Part shown: positions 1 through 11,162 of the stretch, piece after piece | How positions within the stretch are numbered: the first letter of the stretch is position 1 | Layout of the letters: each line of letters opens with the position of its first letter | NCBI GenBank assembly: GCA_002914805.1 | Contig: JXTB01000258.1 | Location: 72,603 to 136,602, forward strand | Source of the DNA: Parasponia andersonii | Taxonomy: Eukaryota > Streptophyta > Magnoliopsida > Rosales > Cannabaceae | Direction of reading: 5' to 3' | Length of the DNA stretch: 64,000 nt | The notes under the pieces: model-generated | Database searches by the model: none | Told to the model about the DNA's origin: nothing | The model's input: only the letters and a program-made list of their open reading frames with translations | Position numbers and translations under genes: made by a program

Positions 1-49
1 TTACTTGTTTCCCTCTTCTTGTAGGTTTCCTGTTTGACAAGGCAAACTG

Positions 50-150
50 CACGGAGAAGGTCGCACAAAACCTGTGGAAGAGGTCGCATATAACCATCAC
101 GGAGGAGGTCGCATATAACCTTCACGGAGGAGGTTGCATATAACCCTTAT
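50..150. repeat. 25-bp minisatellite, about four units
   Basis: Four imperfect units of about 25 bp, each built on 'ggaggaggtcgcatataacc', follow one another. The last two units differ by one or two bases and the first is the most divergent. No coding frame runs through them. It lies about 500 bp beyond the stop codon of the minus-strand FBD exon, so it is probably outside that gene. The rest of 150-630 shows no gene, only a short TA/TG run near 500-520. Confidence 0.8.
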
Positions 151-630
151 GCGACCTTAGGATTTTAGACCGCACAACAATAACTATACATTCTCTTTCA
201 TCTCCATTATTAAATCTTCTTTGTTGACACTGATAGACGTTTAAAACTTGAGTACCCATCCCTTTGCCTAGACACAATAATCTATCATCGTAATTCTTAA
301 ATCAATCATAGGCCTCCTTCATCACATCTCTAGATATATCCGATTTGCACATAAATCAAACTAGTTTGGAATCACTTTAATTTCCAGTTTCCAAGGTTTT
401 GAAACCTGAAAATGGAGACTTATATGTAAAAGACCAATGCTAAAGTAGTTCCTAGCATATCTAGTTTCCGAAAGAGTCACAAATCACCTGTTCATATATG
501 TGTATATATATATATATGTGTGTTGTACATACCTATACAACACTACAACAGAATAAAAGACATCAAAGGCTCTCTATATCGGCTGAAACTTCGCTGTAAC
601 ATACACAGAAGACTTCTCATGTCCTCTTAT

Positions 631-831
631 CTATCCAATAACATCTGATCTCCAAGGAGGAGCATAAAAAATGGTCATCATTTGCAAATATTCTGCTTCC
701 TTGAACACTTTACTTATTATCTCAAATTCGTTCTTCCCTTGACTAATGCGCTTAATTGTCAAAAACTTTAAATTCTCAATAAACTTCGTCCCATTTTCTG
801 TACGACGGTATTTCCTAGATTCATGATCTTT
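631..831 (-). CDS. Last exon of an FBD-domain F-box-like protein (partial)
   Basis: On the minus strand a consensus-like acceptor (plus-strand 'ctac', AG at 832-833) is followed by 66 open codons ending in TAG at 631-633. The exon is exactly 201 bp and has no internal stop. The translation contains ENLKFLTIKRI, then GKNEFEIISKVFKEAEYLQMMTI. This follows the FBD pattern: NLK-x-x-x-I, a G and acidic residues, a helix ending in A-x-x-L, then M-T-I. In plants FBD forms the C-terminus of many F-box/LRR proteins, which are substrate receptors of SCF ubiquitin ligases. The F-box and LRR exons are not visible. They would lie upstream, beyond the copia element whose LTR begins 22 bp before the acceptor. 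I could not recognise a good upstream exon after 8773. The gene may be a pseudogene or use the copia-loaded interval as an intron. The family call rests on a short motif. Confidence 0.45.
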   Translation of the reverse strand, partial: KDHESRKYRRTENGTKFIENLKFLTIKRISQGKNEFEIISKVFKEAEYLQMMTIFYAPPWRSDVIG

Positions 832-849
832 CTACAATATATACGAATT

Positions 850-854
850 ATAAG
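850..854 (+). repeat. Target-site duplication ATAAG (left)
   Basis: The five bases immediately left of the copia 5' LTR are ATAAG. They recur exactly at 8768-8772, immediately right of the 3' LTR. Five-base duplications are normal for copia integrases, so this pair fixes both element ends. Confidence 0.9.
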
Positions 855-1343
855 TGTTAGAAAATTGTATTTTCTATAATGGGCCACATATATAAAACAA
901 TTGTATTGGGCCATATTATTTCATAACGACCCAATAAGTGATTTAATTAAGGCTGGATTAGAATATTCAACTAGTTATGGATACTAATGTGGATAACTTA
1001 TTAATCACCCTATTGGGTATGATGGATACCAAATAGGGGACTACTTAAGGAACACGTTAAAGTTATGATCCTCACCACCTTTTCACGTATGCTCATTCTC
1101 TTTGTGGTCAGCGATCAGTTACAGAGGGTTCCATCTGAGTGTTTTAGGATTTAGGTTATGTGGAAGACAAAATCGTCAAGACATCATCTCTTATTCATGC
1201 TTCTGTCTTCGGTCTCTCCATCTGTAATCCTCTACAGATTAGTCGTGGACTCAAGTATATTCAACAAACCCTAACCTACTACTTTAGTATGAATGATTTA
1301 GGGTTTTTATTTAGTTTATTTGGAATGCTAATATGATCTAACA
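855..1343 (+). repeat. 5' LTR of copia element (489 bp)
   Basis: It begins TGTTAG and ends TAACA, and matches 8289-8767 along its whole length with scattered substitutions and small indels. The shared stretch 'gggccacatatataaaa' near its start is one clear anchor. TG...CA ends are intact in this copy. Confidence 0.92.
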
Positions 1344-1345
1344 AG

Positions 1346-1358
1346 TAGTATCAAAGCA
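1346..1358 (+). other. Primer-binding site, tRNA-iMet type (degenerate)
   Basis: Right after the 5' LTR lies TAGTATCAAAGCA, two substitutions away from TGGTATCAGAGCA. The latter is complementary to the 3' end of plant initiator tRNA-Met and is the usual copia primer site. An initiator tRNA gene is found at 54694 in this window. Confidence 0.8.
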
Positions 1359-2439
1359 TATTTTCATGTTAAATTGATTAGGTTTATCAGGCATGTCTCT
1401 AGTTTTCATAATCTATGCCTATTAAGTTTTCTATATTTTGGATTATTCATGCATAATTTGTGATTTTTCATAATATGTTGAGTATTTTGATGTTTTGGGG
1501 TTTATTTCTAGGTTTTAAGATCGTAAAATATGAATATTAAGGCTTAAAATTGTTGATTTGAGATATTTTGGCATTTTGGATGATTTTTGGATCTTTTTTT
1601 TTTTTTTTCCGAAAATCAGCCTAGTGCCACGACACAAGGTGATAGAAAGGCTAGCACTGAAGGGGTCAAGTTTTGATCCAATTTCAATTTTTCGGTCCGT
1701 CTTTTGGTAGAATTGAGCCATTTTTGACCCAATTTATGGGGATCCAATCCAGGACATGACCAATAAAGATGAATTACCTCAAAATCAATTTAAGTAACGA
1801 TCCATATTTATCCGTTGAAAGCTTTGTTTGGAATTTAGAGTTGATAAATGTTATAAACTCAATTTCTTTTGTTTTGAGCTTATGAAAATCTTATTTGACT
1901 TTGGCATCTCTGGATGATTTTCATTGTACTATTTGTCTTATATGTTAGATAAAACATGATAAAGTAACGTGTTGCCAAAGTAATCTTTATTGTGTAGTTC
2001 TATTTAGTCTAACGTATAAAAATATTGTGAGTATGTTGTTAATGCGGGTGATTGGCGGCCTAAAGGAAGATGATCATTTGGTATGACAACAAACACACCT
2101 GTGATAATAAGTATGTGACAGTTGTTTGGTTTCTGTGTAGATAATAAATCAGCCTAAAGGAAGTTTTATTATCTGAAAAAATTTATCGTCAGTATTTGAT
2201 TATTAGACTTCAGAGTACCACTTACAAGTTAATATGTCACTCCAAAGAAAGACTTATTAATGTTACACTGGGTATCTTATGATGGTAGTCCACTTTATGT
2301 GATTATATGATATATGTCACGTTTGCATATTTTGTATTAAATTATATGTTATATATATGACATTTAATTTGCGAGCATGGATGATTTATGATTTTATTTT
2401 GTTCTCTGTTCAGTTTCTGCTACTAATATTTCTACCAAT

Positions 2440-3240
2440 ATGAGTATAATTCGTGTACTTATGGGCACAAACTTTAAGGTCTCGAAAGAAAATGCCATGA
2501 TCATACTGGGTTGTATGATCTTGACCTAGCACTCAGAAAGAACCAACCCGATGCTCTTACAGAAAAAAGTTCCACTAAGGATAAAAGGAACTTTGAGCTA
2601 TGGGAAAAATCTAATCGTAAAAGTGTCATGATCATGAAATATTCTATTCCAGAAATCATACGGGGCTCTTTGCCAAAAGAGGAAAATGCTAATGCTTTCC
2701 TTACTACTCTTGAAAAATTATATCTAGAATGAAAAGGGTAAGATGATTACTACATTAGGAAAACTTATCTCAATGAGGTACAGTGGTAAAGAAAATATAA
2801 AGGAGTACATCATGCAGATATCTCACTTGGCTGGCAAGCTTAAAGAACTCAAGTTAGAAATCAATGAGGATTTGCTTATGGCCTTGGTTTTGCTTTTTCT
2901 TCCTAATCAGTATGGGAACCTATAGACTATATACAATACCTAAAAGGACAAATAGAATATTAATGAGTCAATAGCCATTTGTGTTCAGGAGGAAGAGAAA
3001 ATCAAAACTAAAAGGCCTGAAAGTGCTAATTTGACAACTACCTCTATGGCAAAGAAGAGGAAAATGAATAAGGGTAAAGAAGCTGCAGCCTACTAAGGTA
3101 CAGAAGAAGCAAGATGAGCAAGGTTGCTTCTTTTGTAGAAAGGGTTGATGCCTAAAGAAGAAATACACTAAGTACAAAGTTTGGCGTATTAAGAAGGGTA
3201 AGCTTCTCCTTTATATTTGTTCTAAAGTTAATTTAACTTC
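2440..3240 (+). pseudogene. Copia gag (decayed)
   Basis: This part would encode the capsid precursor. It starts at an ATG at 2440 that agrees with the family's usual start, then loses frame near 2505 by a one-base deletion. Recognisable pieces are MDLDLALR-like residues, a WEKSNR helix, a GKENIKEYIM segment and LPNQYG, all typical of the plant copia gag (UBN2/DUF4219-like) domain. A stop (TGA) at about 2730 and another after LPNQYGNL break it. A lysine-rich tract and traces of a zinc knuckle follow at 3090-3170. It cannot make a full Gag. Confidence 0.8.
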
Positions 3241-3244
3241 TGTA

Positions 3245-3289
3245 CCTAAGGATACTTGGTAGGTGGATTCTGGTGCTACTGCTGGTATT
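3245..3289 (+). pseudogene. Copia protease stub (active-site motif only)
   Basis: The reading 'DTWVDSGATA', with one TGG changed to TAG, is the aspartic protease active site of the copia polyprotein (D-S/T-G-A). The domain stops here. The next recognisable host-frame codons, KSGFTCSFGNN at about 4836, lie roughly 70 residues further on in intact relatives, so most of the protease domain is gone and foreign DNA takes its place. Confidence 0.75.
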
Positions 3290-4834
3290 CGTTGGAATAA
3301 AGTTCTAGAAAATATTTTTATAAATTTATTTTCAAGAATATCATAGTTTTGTAAAATCTAGAAACACAACAGAATTGACCGTTTAAAATTTTTCTTTTTA
3401 CAAAATATTTCGGATCATGATTTAACATAATTAACTCTTGATCTAGACAAGAACAATACTTGAATTTGCTCCACAACCTTCTTGTCTTTCTGTCTATTCT
3501 TGAAAGCTGTTTGATTGATCCGGTGGATAGTCACCTTCTTGATTCCTAACAAAGAGATCCATAGACAAACAAGAAGACAATCTTCTCGAATCGATTTCTC
3601 TGGGATTACTGAAACACAAAGGATGGTGAATCCCCTAGTGCTGGCCATTTTATCTCAGCTCTTTCTCTCTCTATTTTTCGTATGACACTCTCTTCTCAAG
3701 AGGTATTTCACATGTGTCTCATAATATGCAGTTAGAAAACTTTTCTCTTAACTATAGAGAGATTAGTAAACTCTAATGGGCTTATTAGACTTGTTGGGCT
3801 CAACTAATTATCAGATATTGGGCTTTAAATTGGGCTAGATAAGGGACCAGATAGATCCACAAAGCCTAAGCTCCAATGGACCATATGTCCACAATCAAAA
3901 TTAACTCATAATTATGATTAGGCATTGTCTGTCAATATTGGAGCATACCACTATAGGCCCAATATTGAACTCTTGGACTAAATACCATTTATTTTATGTG
4001 AAGCTTATTATCAAATAATTAGCTCGATCCATTTAGCATATACTATACCTATAGACGTACCCTCAATGTAATACCGTAGTAGTAGGGTAAAATTACCATA
4101 TTACCCCTCTAGTATATATTTACCTTTGAGTTGCCATTTTTAATCTAATAAATAATAGTTGACTACAGTGTTTGTATTTACTTATATCAACGTAGTCAAA
4201 TTCACAGAGTGAATATTGAGATCCTAATTTATATTATCCAAGTACTTGAAAAAACTCAAAGTGACATTATATGTATGACATCCATCATGAAAAACGTCCT
4301 ACATATTTCATACACCTTATCTTCCAAGATACTGGAGTTCGAACCATAAATTAGCACTAGTCTTTTAGTAACTCAAAAAGACAAAACACATGAAACTAAT
4401 TTCGTTAATCACTAGGATTGAGGTATTCTACAATAGTGCTAGATTAGTGAAATTAGAAATTTAAGTTATGACTCTTAAATTTTAATTTACTCTATCCTAT
4501 TTGATGCTATTATCACTTTCTTATAACACACTAGTGTTTCTATCAGAAGACTTACTTCAATAATTAGAGACTTTATTATGAAAATAAATAACACTAAATT
4601 CTATGATATAGTAAAGTATTCCATCATCAATATGCAGAATGCAAAAAAATTAATTTAGACATAATAAAATAAAGAATATAATATCTCCCATATATGAACT
4701 CATCATACGAATAATTCTTTATTACTCATTACATGTCTTGGAATCTTTAGATGCTTGTATAAGATAAACATACACATTATGGTAGAATTTATAACATGGA
4801 ATTTATTAATAACAAATAGATAACAAATCTGGAT
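3290..4834 (-). mobile_element. Inserted LTR-like sequence, relative of the 39.4-41.4 kb solo LTR
   Basis: This stretch has no copia coding potential. Its centre aligns with the solo LTR at 39410-41401: both carry 'gctagataagggacc'-like text, 'taagctccaat', 'ctcaatattg(a/c)actctt', 'gatccat(t/c)tagcatat' and 'taccc ctct' in the same order and spacing. Its left end CGTTGG resembles the TGTTGG LTR terminus. The right end is unclear and is followed by a 17-bp sequence repeated twice (near 4817-4850). By analogy the LTR's own sense strand is probably minus. No TSD was found, so deletion accompanied or followed the insertion. Confidence 0.65.
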
Positions 4835-4835
4835 T

Positions 4836-5700
4836 TACAACAAATCTGGATTTACTTGTTCTTTTGGAAATAATTTATGTAGTCTTATACGTGATTCAAT
4901 TGTTGTTGGTACCAGTTTTCTGAATGACAAATTATATATATTAAATTCATAATCCTCCGTTAATGAAACTTTGTATGTTAGTTCAAGAGGTACAAAACAA
5001 AAATTAACTAATGAGGACTCATCGATGCTGTGGCATAGACGCTTAGGACATATTTCTGAACAAAGAATTGAACGTCTTGTGTCTGATGAGATCCTTGGTC
5101 CCCTTGACTTGGCAGACTTGAAAGTCTGTGTCGAGTGTATAAAGGGGAATAGACAAACATTAGGAAGTTAGGTGCCAATAGAAGCTCTAGTATCTTAGAA
5201 CTGATACATACAGACATCTGTGGTCTATTCCCTCCAGGTTCTTGGAATGGACAATAATACTTTATTATGTTTATAGATGATTATTCTCACTATGAGTACA
5301 TATACTTAATTTATGAGAAATCACAATCACTGGATGCACTTAAGGCTTATAAATTTGAGATTGAAAATCAGCTTAATAAGAAAATTATGGCGATTAAATT
5401 TGATCGTGGTGGTGAGTACTACAGTCGGTATAACGGATCAAGTGAGCAACGTCTAGGACATTTTGCTAATTATTTTGGAAGAGTGCGACATCATCCTGCA
5501 ATTCACTATGCTTAAGAAACCTAACATGAATGGTGTTAGTGAACGACGTAGTCAGAGTATGATTAGTCATTCCACCTTATTGGAATTACTATGGGAAGAC
5601 GCACTCAAAACTGCAGCATATATCCTTAATAGAGTATCAAGCAAAGAAATAGCAAAAACCCCTTATGTACTCTAGACTGGGCGGAAGGCAAGTATAAATT
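4836..5700 (+). pseudogene. Copia GAG-pre-integrase and integrase (decayed)
   Basis: After the inserted block the polyprotein frame resumes with SFGNN. Then come the pre-integrase motif MLWHRRLGHISEQRIERLV and a CVECIKG zinc-finger segment (about 5020-5150). The integrase core follows: FIDDYSHYEYIYL (first catalytic Asp, about 5267), then IKFDRGGEYYS (second Asp and following residues, about 5394) and MNGVSERR (about 5526), where the catalytic Glu is expected. Stops at 5169, 5513 and 5673 and frameshifts separate the pieces. The motif residues are mostly still readable, but no complete integrase can be produced. Confidence 0.85.
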
Positions 5701-6199
5701 ATTTACACATATGGGGTTGTCTAACTGAGGCAAGGCCTTAGAGGCCAAATGAAAAGAAATTAAACTCAAGAACTGTAAGTTACTACTTTGTTAGATATTC
5801 TGAAAGATCTAGAGGCTACAAGTTTTACGATCCCATAGCAAAGTCTTTCTTTGAGATGAGGAATGCCAAATTCCTAGAGGATATTGAGTTTGGGAAGGAA
5901 GATAAAGTTAGTGATATTGTCTTTGAAGAGGAATTTATTTCTCTTCCTATGGTTGCTATTGACAATGGTTAAGACACTCATGATCCTATTTCTAAGAATA
6001 TTATTGTTCAAGATGCGATCGCTCTAGTTCAAGACAATGTTCAGAAGGTTCCTGTCCTGATTGAGGCAAATACTCTTGTAGAGAAATCTCAACAAGCTCA
6101 AGAACTAGTGCCTTTAAGGTGGTTCACTAAAGAAAGAAGAAGTGCGATTCCGAATGATTGTATCGTATATCTCCAGAAACATGAGTTTGACATTGGGAT

Positions 6200-7760
6200 A
6201 GTAGAAGATGATTTAATTAACTTCATATAATTTAAACAGAGTTCTAATTCTCAAAAGTAGATTAATGCCATGAATGAGGAGATAAAATCTCTGAGAGATA
6301 ATGGCCTTTCGGATCTTGTCAAATTGCCTAAAGGTATGAAGCCCATTGGTTGTAAATGAATATTCAAGACCAAATGGGATTTGAAAGGCAATGTTGAGAG
6401 TTATAAGGCACATCTTGTCACTAAAGGCTTTATTGAGAAGGAAGGCATAGACTTTAAAGAGACCTTCTCTTCGATTACTTCGAAAGACTCTTCTAGAGTT
6501 ATTATAGCATTTATGGCTCATTATGATCTTGAGCTTCATCAGATGGATGTTAAGTCAGCATTTCTCAATAAAGAAATTGATGAAACGATTTATATAGTGC
6601 AACCAAAAAATTTTGTATCAGGAGATCCAAAGTCTATAGTGAACAAACTCTTGTCCATCTATGGTCTCAAGCAAGCTTCTAGTCAGTGTATCATAAATTT
6701 CATGAGGTAGTTCTCTTGTTTAGTTTTGAGGTGAATCCTATTGCTGATTGTGTATATCATTAGTTCAGTGGGAGTAAATTTATCTTCTTTGTGCTTTATA
6801 TTGATGATATACTATTAGCAAGTGGTGATATAGGCTTACTACATTATACCAAGAGATTTCTTGTGAAGAATTTCGAAATAAGAGATTTTGGAGTCGAATC
6901 TTTCGTATTAGGTATACAAATACACTGAGATTGCTCTCGGAGTATCTTTGGGTTATCATAAAAGAGCTATATCGAAAGAGTACTCAGTCAGTTTGGTATG
7001 GATAAGTGTGCACCAATGAATACTCTAGCATCTAAGGGAAATAAATTTAGCCTCAGCGTAGGCCCTAAGAATGATGTTGATAAAGAAGCTATACAATAGT
7101 TTCCTTATGATTTGGCTGTAGGAAGGCTGATGTATACTCAAGTATGCACACATCTGGATCTTGCATTTATAGTTGGTATGCTAGGTAGATATATGAGTAA
7201 CCCTAGAGTGTATTATTTGAAAGCAGCAAAGTGGGTTATGAGGTACTTACAGAGAACAAAGAAATACATGCTCACTTATTAGAGATCAGATATTTTGGAG
7301 ATCATTGGCTACTCTGACTCTGATTTTGTAGGATGTTTAGATGGTAAAAGATCCACATTGACTATGTCTTTCTTTTAGCTGGAGGAGCTATTTCTGGAAA
7401 GAGTGACAAGTAGACTCTCGTAGTTACTTCAACTATAGAGGCAGAATTCATAGCTTTTTATGAGATATCCAATAAGAGGATATGGCTGTGAAACGTTTTC
7501 ACCAAGCTGTACATAGTAAATGGTATTGAAAGGCCATTGAAGCTTTATTGTGACAATAACTTAGCAGTCCTATATTCTAACAACAATAGGAGCACATCAA
7601 AGTCAAAGTATATTAACATTAAGTCCCTAGCTATTAGAAAAAGAGTTCAGAGTCGTTTAGTGTCAATTGACCATATTGGTACAATTCTATGATAGTGGAT
7701 CCGCTCATCAAAAGTTTACCACCTAAGATTTTTCACGAGCACACTTCTCGTATGAATATT
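6200..7760 (+). pseudogene. Copia reverse transcriptase and RNase H (decayed)
   Basis: The RT begins near 6250, with HQMDVKSAFLN at about 6537 (first catalytic Asp) and YIDDI at 6798-6812, the intact second catalytic pair. YGLKQAS lies at about 6660. RNase H follows at about 7280-7700, with GYSDSDFVGC and a late 'KSKYINIK' segment. Stops at 6708, 6762, 6928, 7098 and 7280 and frameshifts break the enzyme. The domain order and motifs identify a plant copia of the general TNT1-94-like type; I do not assign a lineage. Confidence 0.87.
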
Positions 7761-8277
7761 GTATTTTTGGATGGTGTGTAGTTTTAGTAGGAGTATTTAA
7801 TTTAGTTTAGATACTTATTATGTGACACTTATTTATGCTTGTATATTGCAGCATTTTGGCCGATGATGATTTTCGTTGTAGACTCTGTTTATTATATATT
7901 ATATGATGCATTTCATATTTTCTTACTTTCCTATTGTGGTTAATAATGAAATTTGCAGTAATGTACTAAAGGGGATAGACTAAGGTAAATCTCAATAAAG
8001 TTTTAGGAGGACCAGTTAGAAATAGGCACGGTAAATCACATTGTGTTTAATATTCATGCCACGTTCCATACACAATCTACGTCATTCAGGTGTATTAGTA
8101 TGGTGAATATTGATGGTTCTAGTTGCCATCTAAATAAGTGCAACGACGAGTACTTTGGTTTTGTACTGATATGTCTGATGGATGAGATTACAACTTCGGT
8201 GATATTCAAGAATTATATGGCATTTCGTGGCTATACTTCAGTTTGAAATACAATTGTGTACGGCGCATATATGACCC

Positions 8278-8288
8278 AAGTGGGAAAT
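8278..8288 (+). other. Polypurine tract of copia element
   Basis: AAGTGGGAAAT directly precedes the 3' LTR. A purine run containing GTGGGA is the usual plus-strand primer site of plant copia elements. Confidence 0.75.
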
Positions 8289-8767
8289 TATTAGGAAATT
8301 GTATTTCTTATGATGGGCCACATATATAAAATAATTGTATTGGGCCATATTATTTGACAAAGAACCAATAAGTGATTTAACTAAGGTAGGATCAAAATAT
8401 CCAACTAGGTATATGGATACTCTATTAGTCACTGAGTTGGTTGTGATGGATACCTAACAGGGGACTACATCAGGAACATGTTAAGGTTATGGTTCCCACC
8501 ACCTTTTTACGTATGCTCATTCTTTTTGTGGCCCGTCATCAGTTATAGAGAGTTTCATCTGAGTGTTTTATGGATTAGGTTGTGTGGAAGAAAAAACCCT
8601 CAAGACATTATCTCTTGTTCATGCTTCCACCTTTGGTCTTTCTATCTCTAATCCTCTACAAATTAGCCATGGACTCAGGTATATTCAACAAAGCCTAACA
8701 TATCAATTTAGCACAAATGATTTATTATTTCTATTTAGTTTATTTAGAATCCTAATATCATCCAACA
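8289..8767 (+). repeat. 3' LTR of copia element (479 bp)
   Basis: It aligns with 855-1343. It begins TATTAG, so the canonical TG is mutated to TA, and ends CAACA. The ATAAG target duplication follows at once (8768-8772). Confidence 0.92.
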
Positions 8768-8772
8768 ATAAG

Positions 8773-10672
8773 TTCATCATCCAGAAAATCAAGAGAAATG
8801 TATAAGAATAAACACCCTTTTAGCTACCTCATCAATGTGATTGGGCATAAATTTGCTTGAAATGTAAAGATAACTATAGGACAAACTGCTGTTATTATTA
8901 CAACATATGAGGTGATTGCTTAGATTTAAAAAAAAAAAAAAGACCTAAAAAATGAATATCATGAAAACATATAATGCAGAGAAAACAAGAAGATCGTACT
9001 CATAAACTTAGAAAGAAAAAGATCTAATCTCTTATAGACTGATATTGACACCGACAGAAGAATGATGCGAGTTATCTCACTCCAGAATCTTTCAAACTAT
9101 GACTCGTTTTCTATACTGTACTCAGTGTATAGTCACCTTGTACACTACAAGAGAAATGATTAAAACCCAGAAATAAGAAATTAAAACTAACACTATAACA
9201 AGAATAATTTCTTGTCACTTTTGATCTGTGTTTTCGTTTCTATTTTTGAGATAACAAGAATAATTTCTTGTCACTTTTGATCTGTATTTTCCTTTCTGTT
9301 TTAGAGAATTATGATCACTCAAAGTTGTCAAGAAAAGTTGTATGCACTTATTTGTCTTGGAATGCTATTATTCTTTGGGCGTAGAAAAAAATTCTCGCCT
9401 TGAAATTTTATGTAACTTTTCTTTATACAAAAATTTCCTGGACATCTTTCTTTTCAAAGTTATTTTTACAATAGTAAAATATCTGTCCATATTCAATATA
9501 CTAGAGAGACATTTACACGTTTTTCACGACAAAGATTTTCTCTACAAAAAATGTGTTACACCCTATAATGGTGTGTTTTCAAATTTCAAAATACTTTCTA
9601 ATGTTATTTAATTCCTAAGATAATTAGTAATTAATTCAAATAAATACCTATCCTTTATTTGTTCAGATTTTTTAATTCAAATCAAGAAACTAAATAAAAG
9701 ATATTTATTTCTATTATCTTGTCCTCAAATCAAATTGGCTAGTATAAAATAATACGTATATATTTTTACTTATAAACTATCTATTTGAATTTTATTTTAA
9801 ATTAATTATTACAAGAATTTGGTATTTCCAAAATTTGAATTATCCATCTTGTAATTAAATTATAAATCTCATTTAATCAGACTGTACTACACGTGCACTA
9901 TGCCTCATGACATAGTGCCACACGCATTTGCCTAGTCATTGGGCTAGGAATTAATATATATATATATATATATATATATTTAAAATACATGAAAATCAAG
10001 TGGTATGGTCCGTTAAGGGAGGAGAGAAAATGTTTTTTTTTTCATTTAGCTTAAAAAAGTTAATTTAATCTAATTTGCCAATAAATAAATTAATTAAAAG
10101 TTATTAAATACTCACCACGTCACAAGTTCCCTTAAATTATACAAAAATTTTAACAGAAGGATGAAATTTGCAACAAATAAATAATATAAGGGGAATTTAT
10201 GTAACAAAAATAGTTTAGGAGGCGAAATTCTACATATACAATAATTCGGTGGGAAAATATACAATTTGTCATTTTCTTTTTAGTCCTTAAACTTCTAATG
10301 TCTCATTTTTTATATTTGAACTTTCCATTTGTATCATTTAAATTCTTCTTATCACTATTCCGTTATAGATGGAAGTATTTTTTCCAACTTTGCCCCTGAA
10401 TTATATCAAAACTCCTAGCTAGTTCAACTCTTAAATTTTAAAACATTTATATCTTGGCACCTGATTTAGTGAAGTGCCTTATTTGATCACATATTTTTTT
10501 GTTGTTAAAATAGTTTTTGAAAGCCTATTTTCGACATTTCGCATTTATTAAATAGGTTCACTGTTTTATTACTTGATAATGAATGGTGTTTTCTTCTCAA
10601 CGTTAGTGACAATAAACTTATTTATTTATTTTTTCTTTTACTGTATTGGTATTTTGACAAACAAAAGTGGAT

Positions 10673-10712
<40 letters not shown>

Positions 10713-11150
10713 TAGTTTAGATTTGTACTACTAGTAACTGGATGATATACAATTATAAAAAAATGTGAAAAAAAAGAACTTAGCTAATTTAAAATTTTAT
10801 AAGAAAAAAAAAACAAATACCATAAGGTATCTTTTATATTTTTTTAACAAAATAATTTAAATATTAAGAAAGCAATGCATTGTACTTATATTTGAATTTA
10901 TTTTAACACTCACTTTGTATATCAAGTATAAAAAATATTAAAAAATTATTCAAAATTAAATCGTGACCATAAAATTACTAAGTTTTGTGTGAAATTAAAA
11001 TTTAGCATTTCATTTATATTGAACGAAACAAAAAATCTTTCTACTACCTTATTTTTGTCTTGTAAACTGTTTAGAATTATATTTTTGTATCTAAGTAATA
11101 AATAAAAATACATTTACCATTCATTTCATTTGATTGATTATTAATATTTT
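8773..11150. other. AT-rich interval, no gene recognised
   Basis: No exon-like open frame is supported. It contains an exact-looking 56-bp tandem duplication at 9195-9303 (each copy starts 'ataacaagaataatttc'). There are TA microsatellites at about 9953-9980 and 10671-10712, and poly-A/T runs. The text at 8990-9190 ('gcagagaaaac...gatcgtactc', repeated 'actcagtgtatag') resembles the promoter side of a reversed copia LTR, but I could not bound it. The short ORFs are of random composition. Confidence 0.5.
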
Positions 11151-11162
11151 TCGTTCCTTTTG

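Larger units (their letters stand above)
855..8767 (+). mobile_element. Ty1/copia LTR retrotransposon, complete but decayed
   Basis: The element runs LTR, primer-binding site, gag, protease stub, integrase, reverse transcriptase, RNase H, polypurine tract, LTR. It is bounded by a perfect ATAAG duplication. The domain order integrase before RT defines the copia superfamily. Many in-frame stops and shifts break the polyprotein, so it cannot move by itself. About 70 codons of the protease region are missing where a 1.5-kb LTR-like sequence is lodged (3290-4834). The two LTRs differ at many places, so the insertion is old. It sits in what appears to be an intron of the minus-strand FBD gene. Confidence 0.93.
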
